From NCBI RefSeq assembly GCF_018446385.1, contig NC_056005.1, positions 94,330,984 through 94,394,983 of the forward strand: a stretch of 64,000 nt of DNA, given 5' to 3'. The notes beneath the pieces are model-generated. The model was given only the letters and a program-made list of their open reading frames with translations, had not been told where the DNA came from and made no database searches. Below are positions 49,101 through 61,800 of this stretch, piece by piece (the first letter of the stretch is position 1; each line of letters starts with the position of its first letter). The position numbers were made by a program, and so were the translations under genes. Source of the stretch: Zingiber officinale (lineage: Eukaryota > Streptophyta > Magnoliopsida > Zingiberales > Zingiberaceae).

Positions 49101-50274
49101 CTTATAAAATTTTTACAAAGGTTATTTCTTTCCTTATTATTGTGGTCGACCACCCTTGCTTGGTGCCCAAGCAAGGGGTACGCCAATCAAGACAATCAAA
49201 CCATGTTTGATGATTGAATCAATCAAGAGGAAAGAAAAGGAAAAATAAAAAGGGAAAAGGAAAAACAAGAGGAAGATTTTAATTTTTGTAAAAAGTCTTC
49301 TCTTATTTGCCTTGGGCAAGTAATATAAAAGAAGGGGAGGGGAGGCCTCATGAGATAACAATTCTTATTCTCTTGTTAGTGATCCTCTTGTGGCCGACCC
49401 TCTCTCCCTCTCTTTTCCATTTGCTCTCTTTTGCTCCTTGGTGGTGGTGGTGGCCGAAACATAGAGAAGAAGGAGAAGCTCTTTGGGTGGTGTTCATCTT
49501 GGAGGTTCATTGCCCATACGACGTCCAAGGCGAGGCGAGGAATACGGCAGAAGATCTTGAGATCATTAGCATACAAAGAGAAGGTATAACTAGTAATTAT
49601 CTTCTGCATCATGCTAGTTATTTTTCTTTGTATGAAATCCAAATACAAGAGACATTAGATTCTAGTTTTTCGAATTTGTTATTCGAGTTTGTGTTTTTTT
49701 TGTTTTTCAAATTTGTGATTCGATTGTTCCTTTTAGTTAAACCTAGAGTTATATAAGGAAATTAAATATTAGCTTTCCTTAAAAGGCTTTGTCTAGAAGT
49801 GGTGGTTGCTCCCATATCTAAGAAGGCCTAGTGTCTTGCCATATTTAACTTGGAAGCCAATTTTGGAAATTAATATTTAATTGAATTTATAACATAGGTG
49901 GATTTGGATCAATAGTGTTAAGTTTCGCTTGCGATCCAAGTCTAAACCATTAAGAACAGATAAGTTAAATTTGGAATCAATAATGTTAAGTTCCATTTGT
50001 GATTCCTAATTTAACTTCTAAAGAACACAATAGGTTATTTAGGAAAGGTTCAACACTTGTACAAAATTTTTGTACAGTGGAACCGATATGATCTTCCTAG
50101 GATTAACTAACACCTATTACCCAAGGGCATTATTATATTTATTCAATCGGCACTCAACTGAAATAAATATAATAACCACCTTTGCCTTTTATTAATAATG
50201 ATATATGATACAAAATGAGCCCTTTACAATCATCTCATAATTGGTACTAGAGCTAATACTAACAGGATTGACAA
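46186..50274 (-). mobile_element. Copia-like solo LTR fossil, itself split by another
   Basis: Plus-strand ends TGTTGGGATCTAG and AATACTAACA; flanks GGACT (46181-46185) and GGATT (50275-50279), a 5-bp duplication with one mismatch. Own parts are 46186-47680 and 50113-50274, about 1.65 kb. On the minus strand a TATATAA box near 46590-46600 supports minus orientation. It sits in copy B, whose uninterrupted counterpart is seen in copy A. Superfamily assignment is inferred from style only. Confidence 0.6.
47681..50112 (+). mobile_element. Large solo LTR fossil, inner insertion
   Basis: Starts TGTTAGAGTGTATACT and ends AACTAACA; flanks CATAT (47676-47680) and CCTAT (50113-50117). Collinear over its length with 51507-53800, sharing TATACTAAAA-CTAGCTT, ACATGGTGTGTGGTGTCACA, AGTCCGACATGA and ACACAGGGAGACTAAC. 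A TATAAAAGAAG promoter-like box lies near 49323. About 2.4 kb, no coding domains. Probably Copia-type; family not named. Confidence 0.65.
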
Positions 50275-51506
50275 ATAAGATACTCCAAGCGACTCCATAA
50301 TCATCTACCTGCTATCTGAAAAACATAAAAGTGCAAATGGGGTGGTGAGTGCGGGTGACTCAATGGGTAATAGACAAGATAGTGCATGGTATATATAAAA
50401 CATGAGATTAAAGTATACAGTCTTAGTAAGGAAATAAGAATATGATCATATATGACATAATTAATGCACATAACAAAAACTGACATAATAAATACACATA
50501 ACCATATTTGACATAATAAATGCACATAACCCTATCTAACATAATAAATGCACATGACCAATCAGAAACCGACATATATGGTATAATGATCAGTAAACTC
50601 ACTAGGGATCAACAACAGATCTGCTCGTAACACCTGAGCAATATAACCGTCAGCATATACATGTATGATAAATGAACATGTATGAAGCATGATAATCATA
50701 TGCAACAATCATATTCCAAGCAAATGCAACAATTACAAGTAAATGTAGATATATCTCCAAAAGATGCACTGTACATCATATGCAAAATGCACGTGGATAC
50801 ACCATGGTCACTCTTGCCCACCCCTCAAGACACCAAAATGCTTGTGTGGCCGAGAGGCCGGGACAATGACAACTGTACTACCCTCCAAATACCACTATAG
50901 AGCGATCAAGATAGATAATTCGCTAAGTAGTTTTCTAACTACATAACATCGAGATCCCTAACTGCTCATAACGTCGAATATCACTATCCCTGAGTGGCCG
51001 AGTAGTACGACAAAATAAGTGACAACTATTCCAGCTACCACTACTCATGAGTGGTCAAATGTACAACGCTAAAAATGACTGACAACTCTCTCAATCACAG
51101 AGGGAGACTTAATTGTTAGTATGCATATAGTGCAATGATGGATATAATGTAAATAATTATAATACTGATACGATCATCATCAATGCAACATCCCAATCAT
51201 CATAAATACCTCCAGTACAATGATCTATCTAACATCTATATCTATAGGTATAGGTAGATTTAACTGGTCTCTACAAAACAACAAATACAATAAGTAGCAA
51301 CACCAGACACGCACACACCATACACGTGTACACCCTAAAACATAAGTATAATCAACATGATATCGCTAATATCACACCAAATACATATGATCACTAACAT
51401 AGGTATTATTGACATAATTCCTCCAATAGTACATATCAAACACGTGCACACATAATATAAGTAAAATCAACATGATTCCTCCAATAGTAAACACCGGACA
51501 TGTGTG

Positions 51507-53800
51507 TGTTAGGATGTATACTAAAAGCCTAGCTTCTTGTATGAACATTTATATTTTGAAATGAGAATCACTTTGGTCAAATGTTGCATTTATATTTATA
51601 TGTTAATGCAGTTGTCCATTTAATTTATATTGTAGATAACATGGTGTGTGGTGTCACACAGAAGATCATGTTATCAGTTCCATATAAATTATAAATAGTA
51701 GCTCACAACCAAGATGGATTGGGACAAACCATTAGAATGGTTGTAGTGTAATTTGGTATTAGTTTATCTTGACTATAAAATTACACTAGTACACTATGTG
51801 TGTATTGAGCAGGACCATTTGAGGTTGTTCTTTTTATACTAACTGTATAAAAGAACAAAACCTCTATTATTATGGATGTGTGTATTCTTAATCCCGATAT
51901 AATAACAAACACATATACTTAGTATTTATTTCTTTAATTTATCAAAGGGTGAGATTTATTCAGTTAAATCAATAGGCCCGATAAGTTGAGAAATAATATT
52001 ATTTATATAGTGTGTTGTTGATTATAAAAGAAAATTATGTCCTAGTAATCTAGGTTAATGATGTCCCCTTAAGGAGCTCATAAGGATTATCATGTAAACC
52101 CTGCAAGTGGACTTAGTCCGACATGATAATAAGATTGAGTGGTACTACTCTTGGAGCTAGATGTTAATTAAGTGAGTTGTCAGTAACTCATTTAATTAAC
52201 GGACATACGATATCTTAAACACAGGGAGACTAACGCACTCATGATAAGTAGAAGCTCATATTGTAATATGGGATTGGTACGATAGTTCAATAATAACTTT
52301 TTAGTGGTATGAGTTATTATTGATGAACTTGAGTTGGGTGTTCGGGTCGAACACAGGAAGCTCAAGTCCATCAGGAGACCAAAATCAATTCCTTCTCTCA
52401 GTCCCTGTTGTAGCCTCTATAAAGCCTCGCATTCACCCGTTTTGGTTTTGCTTCCTACCCAAGAAAGGGGTCGGCCACATCCTTGCTTGGTGCCCAAGCA
52501 AGGGGCCGACCAAACCAAAAGAAAAGAAAAAGAAAAGAAAGAAAAAAAGGGGAGATATTTTCTCAACAGAATTAGAAATTTTTCTAAAAAGAATTACGTT
52601 GATTCTTTCTTAGAAATTTTCTAAAAAGAATTATATTAATTCTTTCCGAAGAAATTTTTCTAAAAAGAATTATATTAATTCTTTCCTAGAGATTTTTCTA
52701 AAAAGAATTATGTTGATTCTTTCTTAGAAATTTTCTAAAAATAATTATACTAATTCTTTCTTAAGAAATTTTTTTAAAAAGAATTATGTTAATTCTTTTC
52801 TAGAGATTTTTTCTAAACAAAAATTTATTACTTTTTCTCCTTTTTTATCTGGGGCAATGGGTTATAAAAGGAGAAGAAGTTGTGTCACAAAAATCAACAA
52901 TTCAATTAAGAAGTGATAAGTTTTTCTCCACAACTAAAAACTCTCTCCTTTCCCTTAAGGTCGACGCCTCATTTTTTTCTTTTCTTTCCTCTAGGGTCGG
53001 CACCCCACTTCTTTTCTTCTTCCCTTTTCTTCCCTCTAGGGTCGGCGTCCCATCTTCTCTTGGTGGTCAGAGCTTAGAGGAAAAGAAAATGATCATGAAG
53101 AGATGAAGCATCTTGGTGGTCGGCGATTTGGAGGAGAAGAAGAAGAAGGAGGTGTTCCTTTCTTTGCATCCTTTGGTGGTAGGCGGCTTGGAAATAAAAA
53201 GGGTTCGAGTGTTTTTGTCTTGGTAGATCGTCGCCCACACGACGTCCAAGAAGAGGAGAGGAATACGGTAGAAGATCAAGAGGTCTTTGTCTACGAAGAA
53301 AAGTACAACTAGTTATTTATTCTGCAGCACAACTAGTTTTGTTTTCTTTGTATGGATCCTGAAATACCAACACAAGAGGCTAGTGATTTCGTGTTTTCAT
53401 TTTTGTGCCTGTAGTTAAACCTAAGGTTACTGTGAGAAGTTTAAATATTCAATTTATTTGAAAGGCTTTGTCAAGGAAGTGGTGGATGATCCCATAACCA
53501 AAAAGGCCTAATGTCTCGCCAACGACCTGGAAGACAATCCTTGAAATAGATATTTAATCAACTTCTGTAATATGGTTTAACTTCAGAAGAACACAAGGGT
53601 TGAACTTGGAGTAAAAATGTTAAGTTTCGTTTCCAATCCAAGTTTAACTTTGAAGAACGAACTTGGAGTAAAAATGTTAAGTTTCGTTTCCAATCCAAGT
53701 TTAACTTCTGAAGAGCAGATGGGTTGCTAGGAAAATTTCTGTGCTTGTATAAATTTTTTTTACAAGGGAAACAAAACGGAATTCCAAGTAGCGCCCTTCA
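51507..53800 (+). mobile_element. Large solo LTR fossil, same family as 47681
   Basis: TGTTAGGATG at the start, GCGCCCTTCA at the end, and the perfect 5-bp duplication GTGTG on each side (51502-51506, 53801-53805). 2294 bp. TATAAAAGGAGAAG near 52862 is a likely LTR promoter. Inserted in copy B independently of the previous one. Contains a stretch of four to six ~65-bp sub-repeats around AAAAAGAATTATNTTAATTC (52560-52800). Perfect flanks suggest it is younger than its host. Confidence 0.8.
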
Positions 53801-55489
53801 GTGTGCACACATAACATACAAATGAATAGTCAATGTGGTAACTCCTACAGCACATACTAATCATGTGTACACTCAACATCATATGCATAATCAGCATATT
53901 AATTCAGTTAACAAGACATCCCTACAATACATACTCTACATGTGTATACACAACAGAATATAGATATCCAAAGTCAAAATTATATATGAAATAACTAGAT
54001 CATCTCTAAGGTCAAGCAGATAAGTATCAAGTAGGATAACAACAAAATAGATTTAAGATAAAGTAATTTAATCCATCAATCAAAACAACCATGCACTAAG
54101 TTCAAAGAACTAAAGAGGCTAAGGAAGAAATACCCACCTTTATCTATAGATCATTCCAACCATCTTCAAGTCTAAGAGATCACATCTAGCTTCAATCCTA
54201 CCAATATAAGATACGAGACAAAACTAAGGATCTAAAATCAATATATCAACCTATTAATTAATTAATTAGTTGACTTCTTAATTAATCCTTAATCTGACTA
54301 ATCATGGATCTGTATAACACTTCAATCCTCATTAATGATTACCCTCCATTCAACCAAAAATATTTATTTCAATAACAATCGATCCACATGATAATCAAAT
54401 CACAAACCCAAATCCACTCAAGCAACAAATCACAACTAAATAGAATTAGGACACCCTAACCATTCCACAACTATAATCAAATCTAGTTCATATACACAAT
54501 TACCTCCACAACTTACCCAAATCTGATTGCCTAGTTATTAACCCATGGCTGGAGAACTTGTTGCCACTGACCTTCAAATCTAATCAACTCCAAGTACAAA
54601 TGCTACACTCAAATTGTCTGCTAGAGGCAATTGGTTACCTCAAGGGTGGCAGCAGGCAGTAAGGCACCGCCGAAAATTAGTGGAGGGAGGCTTCCGACGA
54701 AAGGAATAGTGTGGCGATGAGCAGCCATACAAGGAGCATCGATGCATTTCCCGATGGCAGCAACTCTGCTCAGATCTATAGGCAATAGGGTAGTGTAACC
54801 CTAGTCCCATTATGTCATTCCTTCCTTCAAGCACCAACGGTGGTCGGTGTAGTGCTCAGCTGAGGCAGAGGAGATGGAATGAGAGCGTCGGCCTATGTGT
54901 TGGACTCAAGGCGTCGGATGCAATAGGGATGTTTGGCCAGTCCCACAAAGGCAACCAAGAAAGGGGCGTCAGCGTCTCGCAGTCGAGGCAGCGTAGCAAT
55001 CGAGCAGAGTGGCACGGTGAGAGAGAGACTCGGTGACTGAAATCGGGAGATGAAGAATGGATGGCCAAGTATAATATTCATGGCCCTGGCTACCAAGACT
55101 ACTCCAGTGAAGGGTGGCGTGGCACGGATGATAATCGGCACAAGGAGGAGGTTGCACAATCAGGATCTGGGGAGAGGGCAGAGAGCTCGAGGGAAAAAAA
55201 AAGGAAGAAATCGGGAGAAAAAACTTAGGTAAGTATATTTATACTTAGGTATTAATTAAATTAACTTAGGTTAAATGATTTCAGCTTTAGATTAATTAAT
55301 ACACTCAACTCCCAATTTAATTGGAATATCTAAATAGACTTTCTCCTACCCAATAAATTAATCCCCTTAAAATGTGTCATACGAACTCCGTTTAAATCCC
55401 CAAAAAATTCTAAAAATTCTCAAAAAAAAATCCAATAAAAGTATTTCTTCAATAATTTTATTATTTAATTTACCGTATCTTACAGTTGG

Positions 55490-56200
55490 ATGTGTTGTTT
55501 GTCTAAACATTTTACCAAGTGTGCAGGACTTGATAAGTCTAAAAGATCGAAACACCAGGTTGGAATTCAACTAGATTGATAGCTAACACGAAGTTCAGAT
55601 TGGTTGAGATCTAGTAGAAGAAAGTTCAGTTGGGTTGACAACTAGTCTAAAGTCTAGATTGGTTGAAATCAAGCAAGAGGAAGTCCAATTGGGTTAACAA
55701 CTAGATGAAGTCCAGATTGGTCGAAATCGGGTAAGAAGCCTTAGTGGGTCAAGAGACTTGACATCAAGAAAGTCTATAAATGATAAGTGAGGTAAGTCAC
55801 TAGAGGAGAGAGATCTACTGAAGACGAGTCCTGCCAGGACTATAGGCGCGGTCTAGCTTAGAGCCATTTGGGAAGTTTAAGCTTAGAGCCATTTCTATAA
55901 ATCTGCAAGATAAGTTAGATATTTATAAAAATACTTCTGTAAACATATTAAACAATTTATATTTAATTAATTCAGAAAATCTAAAAAAAAAATCTCTTAG
56001 CCCTCCAAATATTCTCTCAGTCGTGTATTTTCACTCGGTGCTTTTCCCATGATAGCAATCGGGTACTTTCTCAGTTCACCAAAAACAACCAATGTTTGGT
56101 TGTGTACGTGTTCTACCATTGTATCTTGGGAAATAGACGTCCATCAATAGACCTCAAAGAACAGTCGGAGGAGGAAAAATCTGTTTTAAGAAAAATACTT
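55490..56200. repeat. Retroelement-like leader with ~60-bp sub-repeats
   Basis: 55560-55735 has three units built of AGTCCAGATTGGTNGAAATC and AGTTGGGTTNACAACTAG, spaced about 60 bases. The style matches LTR-leader sub-repeats, but ends and family are unknown. Confidence 0.45.
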
Positions 56201-56209
56201 GAAAGCATA

Positions 56210-56490
56210 CCTCAGCATCTTCTTTCCTACACTCGGACTCGGGAATCTACACTCAGGAGTAGGGAGCTTGCAACTCAAATTCTATGGTTGGGAGTCTGCA
56301 CTCAAACTATGTAAACGAGAGCCTGCAGTCAGAAGTTGGGAGTTTACACTCGAACTCTAAAGTCAGGAGTCTGCACTAGGAAGTTGGGAGCCTGTAACTC
56401 AGACTCTACAGTCTGAAGTCTGTACTTGGGAGTCAGGATTCTGCACTTGGACTCTGCACTCGAGAGTCTGCACTTTGACATACAAGGTAA
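56210..56490. repeat. Degenerate short tandem repeat
   Basis: About fifteen variants of GGGAGTCTGCACTCGGA in head-to-tail order with unit lengths of 15-20. No coding capacity seen. Confidence 0.7.
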
Positions 56491-56649
56491 CCCAATTTTC
56501 CAGCCAACTCAGTCATCTTAAGTAGCTCTTTCTTCCCTACTTGGCAACCTAAGATTATCATCTCAAGTAAACTCAATAGATAAGTTTGATTTGATATGTA
56601 ATTTCAGTCCAGACTACTTCCCCTCTCTCTCTCCAATAAGATTATCTAA

Positions 56650-58080
56650 CAATATTCAATTTGAGAGCCTAAGGGTGGGCTAATAATGTACAACTCATAA
56701 CTATAAATGATCTTGCGTGAGAGTGTAACTGTCAACTTGTCGGTGGGGTGTTGTTGATGTTGACTTTTTAAGAGATTGTAACCTAGGGTCAGCGATGAGG
56801 AACACAGTGCACAGTTACGTCAACTCTGACTCCCACTAAGTCGGAAGAATGGACCCTTATTACGAAGCCACAAGTGCACAACTACGTCATCAGTAATAAA
56901 AATATCAATCCCATAAGGACTGTTAATTAAGTACTAGTTAACTTCGCACGGTGAATTATCTAGAGAATCAAAGGTTAGTTCATGAACGCTAGAAGAGAGG
57001 TTGAGAAGAGAGAAGAAAAGGTTTAGAGGAAGAGGAGGAAAGAGAGAATAGAGAGAAGGAGCGTAAGTGAGTGGCATGTGATAGATTCTAGGATTTTGAT
57101 TTTGTTATGATGCTAGTTAATGTCTCTATGCATTATTCATCTACCTAACTTCATGTTTACACTTGTATAGGGATTCTAATTAAAGCCTAGCATAACCCCC
57201 GTGTAGGTTGCACCAGAGAATCTACCTAAGTTCTGACGTCATTAAGTAAAAAGATAACTCTAGAAAGTCCGGTTAAGAGGGAATCTCTGTCACTAAGACC
57301 CCCCCTCCCCCCAGTTATACATTCCCAGAGTTATCTAATGTACTTTCTAATGGTATCACTAGAGTATCAACTCCAATTAAAATGTCATAACAATGATTAG
57401 TCTCTATGTTAAGATCTTTTTACTTTAGAAAGTGGGTAAGTATCGATGTCCTCTGTCACTAAGGACATAATGTGTCCGATTGAATGGGTATTCTCTGTCA
57501 CTAAAGATCCCCCGGTTGTCTAGTCTAGTAGCAAGCTTAACATAGAGATATCGTCACATCTACATGAATTGATCTCACACACATTTCGTCAAATACATAC
57601 AAGGCACAACACACATAGAACATGATATAAACACTTCAACTCAATACATTGCAAGAGAATACAACCAAAAGATGATGAAAATAGCAAACTATAACTCAAT
57701 ACATAGAAATAGAGAGAGGAGAGTGCTTATCATTGAAGCATGGCATCCTTGGAGGTATTCTCTTGCTACGAAGGTAGACGGATCGATGAAGATGGACGAT
57801 CTCGAGTTCCCCCAAGGGGAGAACCCTTCTCTAAGGAATGGGGGCAAGCCACAAGCCAAAGATTCCTGAAAAGGAGAGAAAAATCCATAAAGAGTAGATC
57901 TCTGACAAAGAAGTGAAACTATGATATTATAATGAAATAGGGTACAATAAACATAGATTATTCTCTTGAAATACAAATAGATGTGTGTCAAAATATGTAT
58001 AAAAATGTATATAATCTATACACATCAATCCTGTGGACCCGGATGATACTGTATATGTGACGCAGGCGAGACGACATATG
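56650..58080. other. Unassigned repetitive intergenic DNA
   Basis: 56725-56805 resembles 59152-59232 (GTCAACTT-TCGGTGG-GTTG, GGTCAGCGATGAGGAACA), hinting at a worn LTR piece. 57260-57500 contains CTCTGTCACTAAG three times. No gene supportable. Confidence 0.45.
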
Positions 58081-58084
58081 CATA

Positions 58085-58745
58085 ACCCCTTGTCAAGGGT
58101 GAAGTTGATACCGTAGCCGAAAGGATCTCGACTCCGACTATATCCGAGTAGGAACAGTTTGGACTCTGAAAAGACAGACAATACGAATTATGCTCGACCC
58201 CTTAATAAGGGAGAGGTTGATACTGTAGCCGAAAGGATCTCAACCTTGACTATGTCCAAATTGAATGAGTTTTGGCCTTGAAAAGGACACAAACGATATG
58301 GTATATGCTCGGCCCCTTAATAAGGGTGAGGTTGATACCGTGGCTAAAAGGATCTTGACCCAAATTATGTCCGAGTCGGAAGAGTTTTGACCCTAAAAAG
58401 GACGCGACGATATGGTATATACTCTACGCCTAGACAAATGTGAGGTTATTATAGCAGGCAAAAGGACCTCGACCCCGACTATATCTGAGTTGGAGGAGTT
58501 TAAGCATTGAAAGGGACGTGGACGATACAATATATAATTGACCCCTTGACAAGGGAGGTTGATACCGTAGTCAAAAGCATCTCGACCCTGACTATATTTG
58601 AGTCAGGGGAGTTTGGGTCCTGAAAAGGACACAAGCGATATGGTATATGCTCGACTTCTTGACAAGGGTAAGGTTGATACCACAATTGAAAGGACTTCGA
58701 CTCCGACTATATTCGAATTGGAAGAGTCTAGACCCTGAAAAGGAC
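58085..58745. repeat. Tandem repeat of about 118-bp units, six copies
   Basis: Each unit has CCCCTTNANAAGGGTGAGGT, TGATACCGTAGCCGAAAGGA, TCTCGACCCCGACTATATC, GAGTCGGAAGAGTTTGGACC and CTGAAAAGGACACAANCGAT. The units drift by substitutions and small indels. Located next to the gag-like remnant of a Gypsy fossil. Confidence 0.85.
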
Positions 58746-59302
58746 ATTGCCCAGGAGACACCTTTCCTCTTGGAGGACTTCAACAGAGAGATTCCTCATA
58801 GATTCTAAAGATTCCTCCCTCATCATGGCAGTATTGGCCAGGATATGGCAAGCCTCTTTAGGGGCTTCCCCTAGTTAAGTTGACCTTTGCTGCAATATTG
58901 GTGAGGCCTCCATGGGTCGAGACGGTTGTTCATATGGGGGGTGTAAGTCTGATTAGTGTTGTCGATTGAGGCTGCCCTTGAAGGATCGCTTGCACGGTGG
59001 CTGCCACTAGTTTGTTGAACTCTTCCGTCATCATGGTGATGATATTCGATTTGTCACTATCTCCCGCATTGGATCTTTCAATGTCATCTATCTTTACAGC
59101 GTCTTAGTTCAGTTCCATAGACGGAGCCAATTTTGATCCTGTCTGAGAGCATGATGGTCAACTTACCGGTGGGTGTTGCTGATGTTGAATGCTTAGGAGA
59201 TTGTGAGTTGGGGTCAGCGATGAGGAACAGACAAAGAATGAATTAGAATGACGGCCAAGAAGGTTCCCGACGTAGCCACTTCGACGCATAAGTTAGTTTT
59301 TT

Positions 59303-59324
59303 GGGGGGGGGGGGGGGGGGGGGG
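59303..59324 (+). repeat. Run of 22 G
   Basis: An uninterrupted G homopolymer inside the LTR remnant, following TTTTTT. Such a run could fold as a G-quadruplex but may also reflect imprecise base counting. Confidence 0.9.
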
Positions 59325-59589
59325 AGGATTGAATGCAGAAGATTAGGGTGTTTTGTGTTTGTTGCGTGTCCCTTACTCATAAGGATTGGTTAGCTTTTAT
59401 AGGGTTGAGATTGTTTGCCACGTTCTCCCTTATTCTTGGCAAACGTTACCATGTTCACCCAAAATAAATGGCTATTACACCTCATTTATTTTGAAATAAG
59501 TAATATACATTTTCGCCATAACGCCCGATTTATCCATGTGCGTTGCCCACGCTTTTTAATGACTTGATGCTTTAATCCTAATTAGCTTT

Positions 59590-59975
59590 CCCTTTGAAAT
59601 GGACTAGTAGACCCGTAGCCAGGAGTTGGGCAACTCAGAGTCAGGAGTTGGATATATACGACGTCCCTTTCCCCTTTGAAATAGACTAGTAGCCCCATAG
59701 TCGGAGTTGGGCGACTTGGAGTTGAGAGTCGGTGTCAAGAGTCAGGCAACTCGGAGTCGGGAGTCAAGATACAACATCCCTTTTCCCTCTGAAATGGACT
59801 AGTAGTCACATAGTTGGGAGTTAGATGATTCGGAGTTGAGAGTCAATGTTGAGAGTTATGCGACTCGGACTCTCGGAGTCAGGAGTCGAGATACGACATC
59901 CCTTTCACCTCTGAAATGGACCAGTAAACCCATGATCAGAAGTCGGATGACTCAGAGTTGAGTTGACAGTAGAGT
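59590..59975. repeat. Tandem repeat of about 115-bp units inside the LTR remnant
   Basis: Three to four units marked by CCCTTTGAAATGGACTAGTAG, shortened here to CCTNTGAAATGGACTAGTA, then GGAGTTGGGCGACTCGGAGT and GAGTCGGGAGTC. The inner GGAGTC text recalls 56210-56490. Confidence 0.7.
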
Positions 59976-60590
59976 TGGATTCAGTGCCTTGTAGCATAAC
60001 CTTTTGAATTTTGCCACCTAGGTAAAATTAGAGACTTTTCATCCACTTGATCTTTGACAACTTCTTCTGTGTCAACCCTCATATCCTAGATGATAATATT
60101 ATTACCTATCATCTAGCTGATCTCTTAATTCTAGTGATCCTCCTGCACTATAAAAAAAAATTAATAATGGTTTATTGATGAATTTTTAAGATGCAATATT
60201 TTTCTGATGGGAAAAGACTATAAGATTTTAGCATAGATTATTTAGTTGAATGTACTTTACATTAAAATATAAAAAATAATAAGAAAGAAAGGTCGGAGAT
60301 GAATTGATAACAAAAACAAAAAAATATTCAATTCGAGAGCCTGAGGTGGAATATTACCTATCATCTGGCTGATCACTTTACTCCAGTGATCCTCCTTAAT
60401 GGAAGGCAGGGGCGAAGCCACGTGTTATTCTGATGAGGAGTTGCAGCGCAAATTTGTAACGGGACATTCTTTCTCTGTGCATTTCATTTTTATTTTATTT
60501 TAGATCAACCGGGTTCATTCTACTACTGTGTCAATATTTAGATCTTGTTGTCTGTCTGGGTTACCATGGCTGGCACCTTGTAACCCTTGT

Positions 60591-60971
60591 TGGACATTGT
60601 AGACATTACAAAAGATTTGTAACGTTATGTTGAGAAGATAATTGGTTCATCTGTCAATGTTTATTGCGATTAAGGGTTATCAAAGCATCGGTTACAAATC
60701 GATACATTCTTCTTATATATTTATGCGTCTAAGAACAATCAAGAGTGTGCATCGAAGAGATGATGATGGGTAAAGGAGCAAAGGAGAACATACTATCAAG
60801 ATTTGATTTGTGATCTTGCGAAGAACTTTTCGATCACATCGCTCTTCCTACAACAAGCAAGAGAAACTTATCGAGATTTAGCTCGTCGTCTTTAAAATCA
60901 TTTCGGAAGATCATTGGAAATGTTTACTGTTATTTACATATTTATTCTATATTTCATACTATTAGATCTAA
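60591..60971. mobile_element. Unclassified insertion in the CLC pseudogene
   Basis: 381 bases with no counterpart in the intact gene, flanked by TAACCCTTGT (60581-60590) and TAGCCCTTTGT (60972-60982), an apparent 9-10 bp duplication. The intact gene has TAGCCCTTGT once. A 9-bp duplication suggests MULE, but no inverted ends were found. A hAT-like end (CAGGGGCGAAGCCACGTG, 60407) sits nearby without a partner. Confidence 0.5.
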
Positions 60972-61484
60972 TAGCCCTTTGTTTAAAGGACGACTGTGCC
61001 TCTATGGGCTGCTCCGACAGCTTTCAGAATTTTCAGTGCCCTTCGGCCTTCGAACCAGTACAATGATCTGGCCAGCTTGTAACTGTTAAGTAACGAATCA
61101 TCCATAAGTCGGCGATCATGGTGTCCTTCATTTATTATTTATCATGAGGTGTTGTCACAGTAATATTACAATTTATTATTATTATTATAGGGTAAGAGTT
61201 TGAATTTCAATAAAATTGAAGAATAAAATACTCCTCCACATTGGTCAACTAGAGCTTCCCGATTTAACTTCTCACAAATGGACGTGGAGCCGATCGTATT
61301 AGACCGCTAGGGTGACGGATTCCACCTTTTTTTGCTACCATGATAAACAATTTATTTCCCGTTTTGCCACATGATAAACAATTTGTTATCCTCAATTCAT
61401 TTCCTTCACCTTTCAAGTGAAGATATTTACTCTATGACGAGCCAAAAACTAGTCGTGTCGTCTCAACAATTTAGGATTGATTAT

Positions 61485-61800
61485 CACTATAAAAAAAAAA
61501 CACTAGTGTTGGAGTGATTTTTTGTTACTTTCAAAATAGTTTTCAACCACTCTTATATTTTTACCATTGGTTTGAAAATTGCTCCTCTTGTTACCGTCCT
61601 CGTATCATACAGAAACGGTTTTCATAACCGTTGGTAAAAGTTAGAAAACCGCTCCTATTATTCTTTACAAGTATAGATTTAAACTGATCTTATAAACCAC
61701 TTCTATAACTATATTTTCCAGGTCAATGGGTTGAGTACCCGTTAACCCTATTTGTATTTTTTCTTTTAACTTTTAAATGTTGGGATCAAGTTTTTTATAA
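61485..61800. mobile_element. CACTA-like end in the CLC pseudogene
   Basis: CACTATAAAAAAAAAACACT at 61485 resembles a CACTA terminus and is followed by repeated motifs around AACCGCTCCTATTATT and AACCACTCTTAT. It interrupts CLC-derived DNA between intron 6 and the 3' flank. The opposite end is not clear. Confidence 0.4.

Larger units (their letters stand above)
45749..55484 (-). mobile_element. Tekay/Del-like solo LTR fossil, copy B, split by two later insertions
   Basis: Plus-strand ends TGTCACACCTCAG and CCGTATCTTACA give TG...CA borders (minus-strand start TGTAAGATACGG). Flanks GTTAG (45744-45748) and GTTGG (55485-55489) form a 5-bp duplication with one mismatch, so this is a solo LTR. 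Its own sequence is 45749-46185, 50275-51506 and 53801-55484, about 3.3 kb. The gaps are filled by two other LTR insertions listed next. Fossil, no coding domains. Confidence 0.7.
58760..60081 (-). mobile_element. Gypsy fossil: 5' LTR, primer-binding region and start of gag
   Basis: Plus strand: a gag-like start on the minus strand (about 58800-59100, SDKSNIITMMTEEFNKLVAA), then a worn primer-binding site (near 59122-59133, GGAGCCAA) and an LTR beginning TGTCTGAGAG at 59140, the same layout as the element at 4819-4871. The LTR right border is tentatively CCCTCA at 60081. Only the 5' part of the element remains, heavily broken; old. Confidence 0.55.
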
